DNA of 6,321 bases, taken from Bacteroidota bacterium (GTDB lineage: Bacteria > Bacteroidota > Ignavibacteria > UBA10030). Within the stretch, counting starts at the first letter, position 1. Each line of letters starts with the position of its first letter. Positions 1 to 5,836 of this stretch are shown piece after piece. Below the pieces are notes generated by a model. The model was not told where the DNA came from, searched no databases, and saw nothing but the letters and a program-made list of their open reading frames with translations. The stretch lies in the NCBI GenBank assembly GCA_003519375.1, contig DOWV01000323.1, positions 505 through 6,825 on the forward strand, written 5' to 3'. The position numbers and the translations under genes are program-made.

Positions 1-641
1 CGGCCTTGCCATCGATTTAACAGAGTCTCCCTGCCTTCGTCGCTAAGCTTGACGACGTTTTTCCAATCCCGTAGAAATACGCTCAGGACTTGATTGCGCT
101 TTACAAAATCGCTCGTGCGTCCCAGGGAAAATTCTGTAATCAGCTTTCTATTCTTCAGAACGACGGTGTATGTTCCGATTGTTGGTCTGTCGTTTCGTAG
201 GAAATGAACGCTGGTACTTACCACGCTATTTGTGGAGAGATCGATAGTGAAAGCAAATCCCCCAATATTGAATCCGCTCGCCAGTAATTTGGATTCTTGT
301 TCGTCCCAGAGCTCTCTGATGTTTTGTTTGTTAAGCATGATCTTCTTTAAGGCCGAGTCTGGATGTTTTCCGCCCTTCGAGAGTCCCCGATCCTTTTCCT
401 GAATGAACAAGTTATCGTGTATGGAAGAACGTATGAGACTATGACGCTCATCCTTCTCTAGAGGACGACTAAATGTGACCATCATGATGCCCTCAGGCTT
501 GATCGAATAGTCACCGGATAGCAGATGGACCTGAGGGGAGCAACCGACAAGGGCAAGAACCAGAGACGAAGAAAAGAAGATAGCGGTGACTGCAAGACAT
601 TGAACGATCTTCGCTTTCGGAAATCTCGATCTAGGGGTCAT
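1..641 (-). CDS. Putative lipoprotein, family not recognised (3' end outside window)
   Basis: An open frame of 213 codons runs from an ATG at 641 off the left edge of the window without a stop, so the C-terminus is missing. The start is set by an AGGAGG Shine-Dalgarno at 647-652, five bases upstream. The N-terminus has basic residues (R4, R6, K9, K11), a hydrophobic stretch at about residues 16-33, and a lipobox L-V-G-C ending at Cys34, which indicates lipidation by signal peptidase II and attachment to a membrane. The mature part is mixed alpha/beta in character, with a charged segment at about residues 61-115 (KDERHS, QEKDRG, ELWDEQESK) and a beta-rich segment at about 120-175 (FAFTIDLSTNSV, GTYTVVLKN). 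I recognise no domain and propose no function. It lies 82 bp downstream of the core of repeat copy A, with no other gene between. Confidence 0.82.
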   Translation of the reverse strand, partial: MTPRSRFPKAKIVQCLAVTAIFFSSSLVLALVGCSPQVHLLSGDYSIKPEGIMMVTFSRPLEKDERHSLIRSSIHDNLFIQEKDRGLSKGGKHPDSALKKIMLNKQNIRELWDEQESKLLASGFNIGGFAFTIDLSTNSVVSTSVHFLRNDRPTIGTYTVVLKNRKLITEFSLGRTSDFVKRNQVLSVFLRDWKNVVKLSDEGRETLLNRWQG

Positions 642-646
642 AGTAT

Positions 647-652
647 CCTCCT
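647..652 (-). promoter_or_regulatory. Shine-Dalgarno of the lipoprotein gene
   Basis: AGGAGG lies five bases before the ATG at 641. The ten bases AGGAGGATAC recur before the PQQ-type gene at 6091, so these two leaders resemble each other more than they resemble the other leaders in the window. Confidence 0.8.
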
Positions 653-706
653 TTTGGTAATTGCAGGCTCGCCATGCTCTCTCCCCTGAGCTGCGTGGCG
701 TATACC

Positions 707-879
707 GTTTAGGCAAACCGCAGTGCCGTTGCGAACTCACCTGAGCAAAATAATCTTCTTCCTGTCCACAAATCCTCGTGCTGAGCCGATCGGAGCATCT
801 CCCGTCTGGTATTGATGGAAGTAGATGCCGCGGCAAACTCCTCGTATCTATTATTTTGTGAGCAACGGCATTGAGCGAG
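707..879. repeat. Boundary repeat copy A (inverted arms around a T9SS tail)
   Basis: The right arm at 707-740 matches copy D (5656-5688) at 32 of 33 aligned positions; the only difference is T/C at the third base. The left arm GTGAGCAACGGCATTGA at 858-874 is identical to 5707-5723 in copy D, and its extension GGCATTGAGCGAG (868-880) recurs in copy B at 2530-2542. The arms are inverted: TGCCGTTGC of the right arm pairs with GCAACGGCA of the left arm, and TCAC pairs with GTGA after a GAA bulge. About 117 bp separate the arms, and that space encodes the C-terminal remnant of a T9SS protein. The following stretch, 880-979, holds no gene that I can support. Confidence 0.8.
737..847 (-). pseudogene. 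Remnant of a T9SS type A sorting domain (last 36 codons open, about 31 homologous)
   Basis: Reading on the minus strand and ending at the TGA at 739-737, the frame gives RGIYFHQYQTGD, then a divergent stretch, then GFVDRKKIILLR and stop. This aligns with the end of the intact neighbour (SGIYFYRLQAGEFVETKKMILLR). The remnant carries a short insertion (APIGSARG region) relative to the intact tail. Upstream the frame meets a TAG at 850-848, with no start codon and no trace of the rest of the sorting domain or of a passenger protein. It is therefore a broken 3' end, not an expressed gene. At DNA level the last codons, stop and following repeat arm (724-748) are identical over 25 bases to 3345-3369. 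Confidence 0.85.
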
Positions 880-979
880 TGAACGAGCCCAGCCGAGCTT
901 TGTGACTACTTCGACATGGAATGACCCTGCCCACACTAGCCCACGAGTGGCGGCATCGTACCTGACTCCGGAGATTCAG

Positions 980-2212
980 CTACTTCTTGCCGGTTGGCTT
1001 ACGAAGCCGTTCCATAAGCGTGGCACTCAATCCTCCAACCAGCGCGGCCACTGGAAAGGCAACAAGAGACAGCAAAACCTTCCACCAAAAGTCGAGATAT
1101 CCAAACGGCTCCCACCATACAGCCACGAGACCTAGGATGAATGAGAAAACGAGAGTGATTACCGCAGCATTGTCTGCCGGGGTGTTTTTCTCCGCGGCCT
1201 TTTTCGATTCACTCCCTTTTTGATCTGCGAGTAGTGTAAACTGAAGTTGATCGGACCCGCTCGTCAGAACTTTTGCTGGCTGGCTCGCGCCTCGCTTTCT
1301 GGCATCAAGTGCGCGGCGCGCAAGTTCGACAACTGTTCGATGTGTGGCATCGGTCCACCCCACCTTGCCATCGCCAAAGATTTCCGGCACTAGTCTGCCG
1401 TTCCCTGCATGCATCGGCGAAGCGTCAGCGACCTCGTTTAGCATTCGCTCTAGTTCCTTCCCGGAGCGCACTTCGGCTGCAGCGCGTAGGCTCCACACTA
1501 TGCCCGCGCTTCTACTCTGCAACTGTTCCCGTAGAACAAATGTGAGTGTGCCCGGCGCCCACGCGAGATCCCCCTTCAGAAAACTCAGCGCTTTCACATA
1601 TGACTCTTCGCGCTCGATGTTTTCGGGCTCGTCACAAGAGAGCAGTGCTTTGATCGCGTCCAGCCTGTTCTTACCGTCGTGCGCGAGGGTAGACAACGGG
1701 CCGCTGAACACCGCAAACCCCAGGAAGACCAGAGCAAGGAACCCGAGCAGGACGGCGATGAGAAAGGCGACGTCGCGAAGTATCCCATCGGACAGTTCGT
1801 GCTCACCGAGCCACGCCGCACCAGCGGCCACAGCGAGCAACAGACCCGAGACAAGGACACCCCCGGCGAAATTTGTCGCCCATGTGGTGACCACGCAGCG
1901 TCCGCATGCCCGCAACGGAATTGTGGTGTTAGACCTCTGATCATAGACTCTTCGGATCGGGGCACCTGGCCGCATGCATCTCACGCAAATGTCCTCCCCA
2001 TACGCGTGTGGTGCTGCCTGAGACTTGCGGATTTCTCTCTCCATGGCCAAGTCAGCATCTTTCTCCGCCGGGTACTTGCTGCGAAAAGCGACAAGTTGGC
2101 TATCTACGAAGAGGTATCCATTCCCGCGCTTAATGGCTACCTGAGGACAAGGGCAAGCATTGTCTGAGCAACAACCGTCTCCATCTGGGGCTTTGCACTC
2201 GAAGAACTTCAT
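980..2212 (-). CDS. Cys-rich / zinc-ribbon multi-pass membrane protein, function unknown
   Basis: From the ATG at 2212 this encodes 410 aa. Visible parts, numbered from that Met: a Cys-rich N-terminus with C6, C14, C15, C20 and C22 (GCCSDNACPCP); a zinc-ribbon-like pair CVRC (75, 78) and CGRC (103, 106); two membrane segments at about 114-133 and 147-171; a soluble, mostly helical region at about 172-345; two more membrane segments at about 350-367 and 377-399; and a basic tail ending RLRKPTGKK. The soluble middle and both ends would lie on the same side of the membrane. I do not recognise the family. The start is uncertain: the frame stays open to a GTG at 2449, with in-frame ATGs at 2413, 2395 and 2344, and no candidate has a good Shine-Dalgarno. 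I chose 2212 because MKFFECKAPDGDGCC looks like a natural N-terminus running into the Cys motif. The next gene upstream also encodes a zinc-ribbon membrane protein. Confidence 0.75.
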   Translation of the reverse strand: MKFFECKAPDGDGCCSDNACPCPQVAIKRGNGYLFVDSQLVAFRSKYPAEKDADLAMEREIRKSQAAPHAYGEDICVRCMRPGAPIRRVYDQRSNTTIPLRACGRCVVTTWATNFAGGVLVSGLLLAVAAGAAWLGEHELSDGILRDVAFLIAVLLGFLALVFLGFAVFSGPLSTLAHDGKNRLDAIKALLSCDEPENIEREESYVKALSFLKGDLAWAPGTLTFVLREQLQSRSAGIVWSLRAAAEVRSGKELERMLNEVADASPMHAGNGRLVPEIFGDGKVGWTDATHRTVVELARRALDARKRGASQPAKVLTSGSDQLQFTLLADQKGSESKKAAEKNTPADNAAVITLVFSFILGLVAVWWEPFGYLDFWWKVLLSLVAFPVAALVGGLSATLMERLRKPTGKK

Positions 2213-2504
2213 AGCTTGTCTGGGTTGTTGTCCAGCAAACGGGGTAGGTCGCAGGGGGACCTTTCCTGTATCCCACCAATGTGCAGCATCGGCTGAGGCT
2301 ATATCCAGGTTAAGCCTTCGCAGTCTCGCACCTTGTTCACACATGAGGATGGGTCCGGTCCGATAGAGGCGCCCGGCAGATAGGCCGTTAGACATATTCA
2401 ACTTTGCTCCCATTCTGGCTTGCTGACATATCTTGGCCGCGGCGCGCACTACGCAGAAACAAGCTGCAGTGTTGTCCTCACAGCGTCGTGTCGCTTGCGG
2501 CGGA
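2213..2504 (-). other. Leader or possible N-terminal extension of the 980-2212 gene
   Basis: This stretch of about 290 bp lies between the chosen start and repeat copy B. From the GTG at 2449 it is an open frame continuous with the gene downstream and would add 79 residues (including an HWWDTGKVPLRP stretch), with no recognisable domain, signal peptide or membrane segment. Third-position base use does not clearly separate it from the downstream coding part. Copies A, C and D place the next gene start 62-83 bp beyond the repeat core, and only the GTG at 2449 (64 bp) would match that spacing. This is a weak argument for the long form. I see no other gene, promoter or hairpin that I can support here. 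Confidence 0.45.
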
Positions 2505-2542
2505 GCCGAAGGTTGCCGTTGCGAACGATGGCATTGAGCGAG
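2505..2542. repeat. Boundary repeat copy B (arms nearly fused)
   Basis: The right arm at 2505-2526 matches copy C at 3336-3357 in 21 of 22 bases. It is joined through only GAT (2527-2529) to GGCATTGAGCGAG (2530-2542), the outer part of the left arm seen in copy A. The inner half of the left arm and the spacer are therefore missing compared with A and D. Copy B lies 17 bp beyond the stop of the zinc-ribbon gene at 2560. Confidence 0.72.
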
Positions 2543-2559
2543 CGTCAGAAAAACTCTTG

Positions 2560-3261
2560 TTAGTTACCCTTGGTGTGGTTCGAGTCAAAAAGCCTTGGGT
2601 AATAGAAATCATACAGGACACCATGCTCACTTGGCACACGAATCGTTTTGAAGAAAGACGTTTGCTTACGCTTAATGGTATTAGATAAACCAGGTATAGT
2701 ACCCCAAAGAGACAGAAAACCCATTGCGGCGGTAAAATTCAGGATGTCATTTTTGATATGCATATTGTAAGCAATAACAGAATAGATCGTCAGGATAATG
2801 CCCAGTAGGATGGCGAAAGAATATGTCAGAATGCGTTCGCGAAGATGTTCCATTCCTGTTTCATATGGATACAATTCAACTTCAATCGTGACCCCACAAT
2901 CTGGACATCGAAGAACTTCAATTTTGCTCCCAGTGCTCGGCAAAGTCAGGAAGTACTCGCGAGTGTCATAGGTCCTGGTTGTCTTGATGTAAGCCCCATC
3001 TCGACCTTCAGACTTAGCAGTGAGATGCCCTGCCGCGAGTTTTATTTCTCTACTTGTCCTAACCCCCTCACCGAGAAAATCATCAAGCCATGCATCGCGC
3101 CTCTGTTTGATCTGCATCCACTGATTCTTCGCATGCAGTGCGTAAGTCGATCCGATTTCCTTCCCACAAGCAGGGCATTTGATCGATCCAAGACTTCGTT
3201 CACTTTCCTCCAACTCTAGCTCCACGTTGCAGTGCGGACAGTCAATCGTTTTGGGTAGCAT
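2560..3261 (-). CDS. Zinc-ribbon protein with two membrane segments, function unknown
   Basis: The ATG at 3261 is preceded by GGAGAGG (3266-3272) four bases upstream, which favours it over an in-frame start 20 codons further up. The product is 233 aa. Residues 8-32 form a compact zinc ribbon, CPHC (C8, C11) with CPAC (C29, C32), of the kind found at the N-terminus of many bacterial zinc-ribbon and MJ0042-like proteins. A third CPDC pair lies at C119/C122, just before the membrane part, and may bind a second metal or act alone. Hydrophobic segments at about 144-165 and 173-192 predict a hairpin through the membrane, leaving both ends on the same, probably cytoplasmic, side. The basic-aromatic tail ends FYYPRLFDSNHTKGN. 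No catalytic motif is visible and I do not assign a function. It sits directly upstream of another Cys-rich membrane protein, separated by repeat copy B. Confidence 0.85.
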   Translation of the reverse strand: MLPKTIDCPHCNVELELEESERSLGSIKCPACGKEIGSTYALHAKNQWMQIKQRRDAWLDDFLGEGVRTSREIKLAAGHLTAKSEGRDGAYIKTTRTYDTREYFLTLPSTGSKIEVLRCPDCGVTIEVELYPYETGMEHLRERILTYSFAILLGIILTIYSVIAYNMHIKNDILNFTAAMGFLSLWGTIPGLSNTIKRKQTSFFKTIRVPSEHGVLYDFYYPRLFDSNHTKGN

Positions 3262-3265
3262 GCTT

Positions 3266-3272
3266 CCTCTCC
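3266..3272 (-). promoter_or_regulatory. Shine-Dalgarno setting the start of the 233-aa zinc-ribbon gene
   Basis: GGAGAGG followed by AAGC and then the ATG at 3261. The more upstream in-frame start at 3321 has no comparable signal and would put a Pro/Arg-rich stretch before the zinc ribbon. Confidence 0.75.
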
Positions 3273-3335
3273 AAAGCACGTAAGAGACTATGAAACGGTT
3301 TGGCGGGCGTGCCGGTCTCATCTCAGCAGCGGCAA

Positions 3336-3360
3336 GCCGAAGGATGCCGTTGCGAACTCA
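3336..3360. repeat. Boundary repeat copy C (right arm only)
   Basis: The right arm overlaps the stop codon of the YCF48/T9SS gene: the TGA at 3360-3358 is part of the arm. GCCGAAGG at 3336-3343 followed by the core TGCCGTTGCGAAC at 3345-3357 puts it in the same subfamily as copy B. No left arm is visible near it. On the minus strand the core runs into CGGCATCCTTCGGCTTGCCG, which can fold as a small hairpin (CGGCA with TGCCG) but has no T-tract. Confidence 0.75.
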
Positions 3361-3612
3361 CCTGAGCAATATCATCTTCTTCGTCTCCACGAATTCTCCT
3401 GCCTGCAAGCGGTAGAAATAGATGCCGCTGGGGACTGTAGCGTTCCAAGTCGCCTGGTGGTAACCCGCTTCATTTTGTTCTTTGACGAGAACTGCGACTT
3501 CTTGACCCAGCGTGTTGAAAATTCTGAGCGATACAGAAGCATTCTTTGGTAGCGAGTAGCTGATCATCGTGCTCGGATTGAATGGATTTGGATAGTTCTG
3601 AGACAAAACATA
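3358..3612 (-). other. T9SS type A C-terminal sorting domain (84 aa)
   Basis: This is the C-terminal module of the YCF48 protein. It has the YPNPFNPST turn, a beta-sandwich pattern with alternating hydrophobic residues, the LGQEVAVLV strand, W-N-A-T before PSGIYFYRL, and the basic end KKMILLR. These are the standard landmarks of the Por secretion C-terminal sorting domain in FCB bacteria. The last codons match the broken copy at 737-847. Confidence 0.93.
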
Positions 3613-5610
3613 TTCCTTCGGCGCTTGGGAGAAATGATCGCTGAGAGGATCAACAGATGTTGTACCTGCCGAGGTGGTTTTTAAAATCGATCCGCCATAT
3701 CCCGCAATCCATCCGGTCGAGTTACTGGTAAACGCAATACCATGCAACGGGGTTAACGTGCCTCCCTTGATTGGATTCCAGGTGCTTCCTCCGTCAGTCG
3801 TTCGAAGCAACTTGCCGCCGGTCGATGTGACGATCCACCCATTGGTAGTGCTTGTGAACTGGACTTGGGTGAGCGTGGTGTAGGGTTCATTGCTAACCTG
3901 CGCTATCCAGTTATCGCCGCCGTTGGTGGTTTTGAGGATCGTTCCATTGGCCCCAACACACCAGCCCGTCAGGGCATCGACAAAGAAGATCGAATACAGC
4001 GATTTCCCGGCAAGACTGTATTGTTCAGTCCATGTCAGTCCGCCATCAGTTGACTTACAAATCAGTCCCAGAATCGGCGCGTTGTTAGAACCCGCAACCC
4101 ATCCTGTCCTCGTGTCAACAAAAAAGATTGAGTTGAGAAAGCGTGGAGTCGCGCTGGACAAGTACTCCGTCCAAGTCGTTCCGCCGTTGGTTGTCTTAAG
4201 CACCGAAGCTCCCGCACCACCCGTCCATCCAATATTGGCGTCGGCAAAGAACACGGACAGTAGCTGCGACATCGTCGTGGGACGTGTGTAACCGCTCCAA
4301 GTGGAACCACCATCGGTCGTTTTGTACACTTTGTTGCTCTGTCCGACAACCCATCCGGTCACAGGATCGAGCATGAAAGCAGAATAGAAATAGATAGTCG
4401 CGCCAAGCGAGCGACTGGTCCATGTAGTTCCACCGTTCGAGGTGTTGAAGATGGTCCCCCCGGCCCCCACGGCAATTCCACAATCTTCTCCCGAGAATGA
4501 GATAGCTTTTAGATCTTGCGCGTTTCCAGACACTTTTGCTGTCCACGTCGTGCCGCCATCCGTGGTTCTGAGGATCGTCCCATAATCACCCACTCCCCAA
4601 CCGGTGTTAACGTTCACGAGATGAACAGCCCTAAGATTCCTCACGCTCCCGCTCGTTTGGGTTGTCCATGTTGATCCCCCGTCAGTTGTCTTACGGATCT
4701 TGCCGGATAAGCCAACGATTCGGCCGTTGCTCTGGTCTGTGTACGAGACAGAGTACCAGTCGTCGCCAATGATAGCAACTCCGCCGCCCATCCATTTGGA
4801 TCCCCCATCGGTCGTCTTAATCTTGATACCCGACAGTCCGACAGCCCAGCCGACCGATGAATTGAGAAAGAAAACCGACTTGAGATCGTACGATGTGCCG
4901 CTTGTCTGCGAGATCCACGTGACTCCGCCATCAGTGGTAGCACGGACTGTTCCGGCATCACCAACGGCCCATCCCCTGTTTGCATCGGCAAATGATACGC
5001 TTTGAAGCCATCGGGATGTTCCACTGGGCTGCGGGCTCCAGGTGCTTCCGCCGTTTGTGGTCTTGATGATCACACCACCGTAGCCGACGGCCCAACCCGT
5101 CGTCGAGCTCACGAAACAGACGGAGCTTAGAATCGTGCCGGTACCGCCCCACTGCATCGTCCAATCTGTTCCGCCGTTCGTTGTTTTGAGAATGGCTCCA
5201 GCATCTCCCACAATCCATCCTGTACTAGCATCAATGAACTGAAGGGAATAAAAATAGTTGCCCAAGCCCGTCGCGACTGGCACGTCGGATCTGACACTCC
5301 ACGTAGTTCCACCGTCGGTTGTTTTCACAATGGTACCCTTTCCACCGACGGTAATGGCTGTGTTCTGATCGAATGCCCAAATGTCATAGAGACTGTTGCC
5401 TTGTGGCTTTGGATTCTGCCATTCCCAGGCTTGTTGAGCCTCGACTTGAATGCTGAAGAGCGTGGCCGCCGCCACGACGCAACCTAAGAATTGGATTGCG
5501 GCAAATGTTCTTCTCCAAGTTACTGAAGTACGATTGCACAGTGGCAACCTCACCATTAAGGGAACCCACGAGTGAGAAAGCGATTGAGTATTACCTGTAG
5601 ATCGTTTCAT
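3358..5610 (-). CDS. Secreted YCF48-type beta-propeller protein with T9SS type A sorting domain
   Basis: From the ATG at 5610 this encodes 750 aa. Parts in order: an unusually long n-region of about 32 residues; a signal peptide core at about 36-57 (FAAIQFLGCVVAAATLF) with likely cleavage after VEA58; 14 YCF48-type repeats at about 73-652 with the pattern TGWxVGxxGxIxKTTDGGxTW; and a sorting domain of about 84 aa at 667-750 (SQNYPNPFNPST, LRIFNTLGQEV, GIYFYRLQAGE, KKMILLR). The family rule is export by Sec, transit through the T9SS pore with the sorting domain as signal, then surface anchoring or release. YCF48/HCF136 proteins fold as seven-bladed propellers, so 14 repeats suggest two propellers, possibly acting in binding; no catalytic motif is visible. 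The start is supported by AGAAGG at 5616-5621; a GTG two codons further up is less likely. Repeat copies C and D flank the gene, and no T9SS machinery gene is in view. Confidence 0.93.
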   Translation of the reverse strand: MKRSTGNTQSLSHSWVPLMVRLPLCNRTSVTWRRTFAAIQFLGCVVAAATLFSIQVEAQQAWEWQNPKPQGNSLYDIWAFDQNTAITVGGKGTIVKTTDGGTTWSVRSDVPVATGLGNYFYSLQFIDASTGWIVGDAGAILKTTNGGTDWTMQWGGTGTILSSVCFVSSTTGWAVGYGGVIIKTTNGGSTWSPQPSGTSRWLQSVSFADANRGWAVGDAGTVRATTDGGVTWISQTSGTSYDLKSVFFLNSSVGWAVGLSGIKIKTTDGGSKWMGGGVAIIGDDWYSVSYTDQSNGRIVGLSGKIRKTTDGGSTWTTQTSGSVRNLRAVHLVNVNTGWGVGDYGTILRTTDGGTTWTAKVSGNAQDLKAISFSGEDCGIAVGAGGTIFNTSNGGTTWTSRSLGATIYFYSAFMLDPVTGWVVGQSNKVYKTTDGGSTWSGYTRPTTMSQLLSVFFADANIGWTGGAGASVLKTTNGGTTWTEYLSSATPRFLNSIFFVDTRTGWVAGSNNAPILGLICKSTDGGLTWTEQYSLAGKSLYSIFFVDALTGWCVGANGTILKTTNGGDNWIAQVSNEPYTTLTQVQFTSTTNGWIVTSTGGKLLRTTDGGSTWNPIKGGTLTPLHGIAFTSNSTGWIAGYGGSILKTTSAGTTSVDPLSDHFSQAPKEYVLSQNYPNPFNPSTMISYSLPKNASVSLRIFNTLGQEVAVLVKEQNEAGYHQATWNATVPSGIYFYRLQAGEFVETKKMILLR
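3655..5394 (-). repeat. Fourteen tandem YCF48-type repeats (coding)
   Basis: The repeats are about 40-45 codons each, with the conserved half reading TGWxVGxxGxIxKTTDGGxTW. The first lacks the GW pair (NTAITVGGKG), the sixth reads NGRIVG, the eleventh carries a small insertion (SNNAPILGLICKSTDGG), and the fourteenth is degenerate (KTTSAGTTS). On the plus strand this shows as a recurring ccaccgtcggttgt-like string. The copies are diverged at DNA level, so recent slippage expansion is not indicated. Confidence 0.9.
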
Positions 5611-5615
5611 AGCCA

Positions 5616-5621
5616 CCTTCT
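5616..5621 (-). promoter_or_regulatory. Shine-Dalgarno setting the start of the YCF48/T9SS gene
   Basis: AGAAGG lies five bases before the ATG at 5610. It overlaps the alternative GTG at 5616, which makes that upstream start unlikely. Confidence 0.65.
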
Positions 5622-5655
5622 GTTATTCCATTGTTAAGGGTGATTGCACATAACA

Positions 5656-5723
5656 GTCTAGGCAAACCGCAGTGCCGTTGCGAACTCATTCTAAAAATCT
5701 AATGGCGTGAGCAACGGCATTGA
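5656..5723. repeat. Boundary repeat copy D (complete, short spacer)
   Basis: The right arm is at 5656-5688 and the left arm GTGAGCAACGGCATTGA at 5707-5723, separated by an 18-bp AT-rich spacer. This is the tidiest copy: the arms can fold into one hairpin (TGCCGTTGC with GCAACGGCA, then TCA with TGA beyond a GAA bulge). On the minus strand it precedes the YCF48 start by 62 bp, measured from the repeat core. No T-tract follows on either strand, so it does not look like a standard terminator. Confidence 0.8.
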
Positions 5724-5778
5724 ACCACTTTACATTTTGCCGATCTTAGTTTTTCCTGCGCCTATGCAGAGAGCGAGG

Positions 5779-5810
5779 GCCAGTTTGCCGTGCCTTAGCT
5801 GGCTTTTTTT
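5779..5810 (+). terminator. Rho-independent terminator on the plus strand, without a recognised gene
   Basis: GCCAGTT pairs with TAGCTGGC (seven pairs including one G-U), with a loop of about 11 bases, followed directly by seven T (5804-5810). On the minus strand there is no T-tract after the stem, so the signal faces right. I find no plus-strand gene ending before it, and 5724-5836 otherwise shows nothing I can name. Confidence 0.6.
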
Positions 5811-5836
5811 GCGTTGCCTAGTGGTCAATCGTGATT

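Noticed and set aside
709..936. A 75-codon minus-strand frame across repeat copy A
   Set aside because: It is out of frame with the T9SS remnant that explains the same bases, and runs through both repeat arms; its translation resembles no protein family.
1344..2167. Long plus-strand open frames opposite the Cys-rich membrane gene (1344-1940, 1679-2167)
   Set aside because: They lie antisense to a gene with clear membrane and Cys motifs, have low-complexity Ser/Arg/Pro-rich translations, and lack ribosome sites and recognisable domains.
3262..3321. Twenty-residue N-terminal extension of the 233-aa zinc-ribbon protein
   Set aside because: The start at 3261 has a GGAGAGG site and leads straight into the zinc ribbon; the extension has no ribosome site.
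3655..5394. Regularly spaced repeats resembling a CRISPR or satellite array
   Set aside because: The periodicity is explained by 14 protein repeats in a continuous reading frame; the copies are diverged and not separated by unique spacers.
707..5723. Boundary repeats as classical integron attC sites
   Set aside because: Inverted arms, variable spacer and one-way genes fit the idea, and GTYTAGGC at the edge of A and D looks superficially like a core site. But no pair of RYYYAAC and GTTRRRY boxes sits at the expected ends in either orientation, copies B and C lack the GTYTAGGC edge, the genes are long for cassettes, and no integrase is in view.
5656..5723. Copy D hairpin as an intrinsic terminator
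   Set aside because: The stem is good but no T-tract follows on either strand, and the same arms occur elsewhere with spacers too long or too short for a terminator hairpin.
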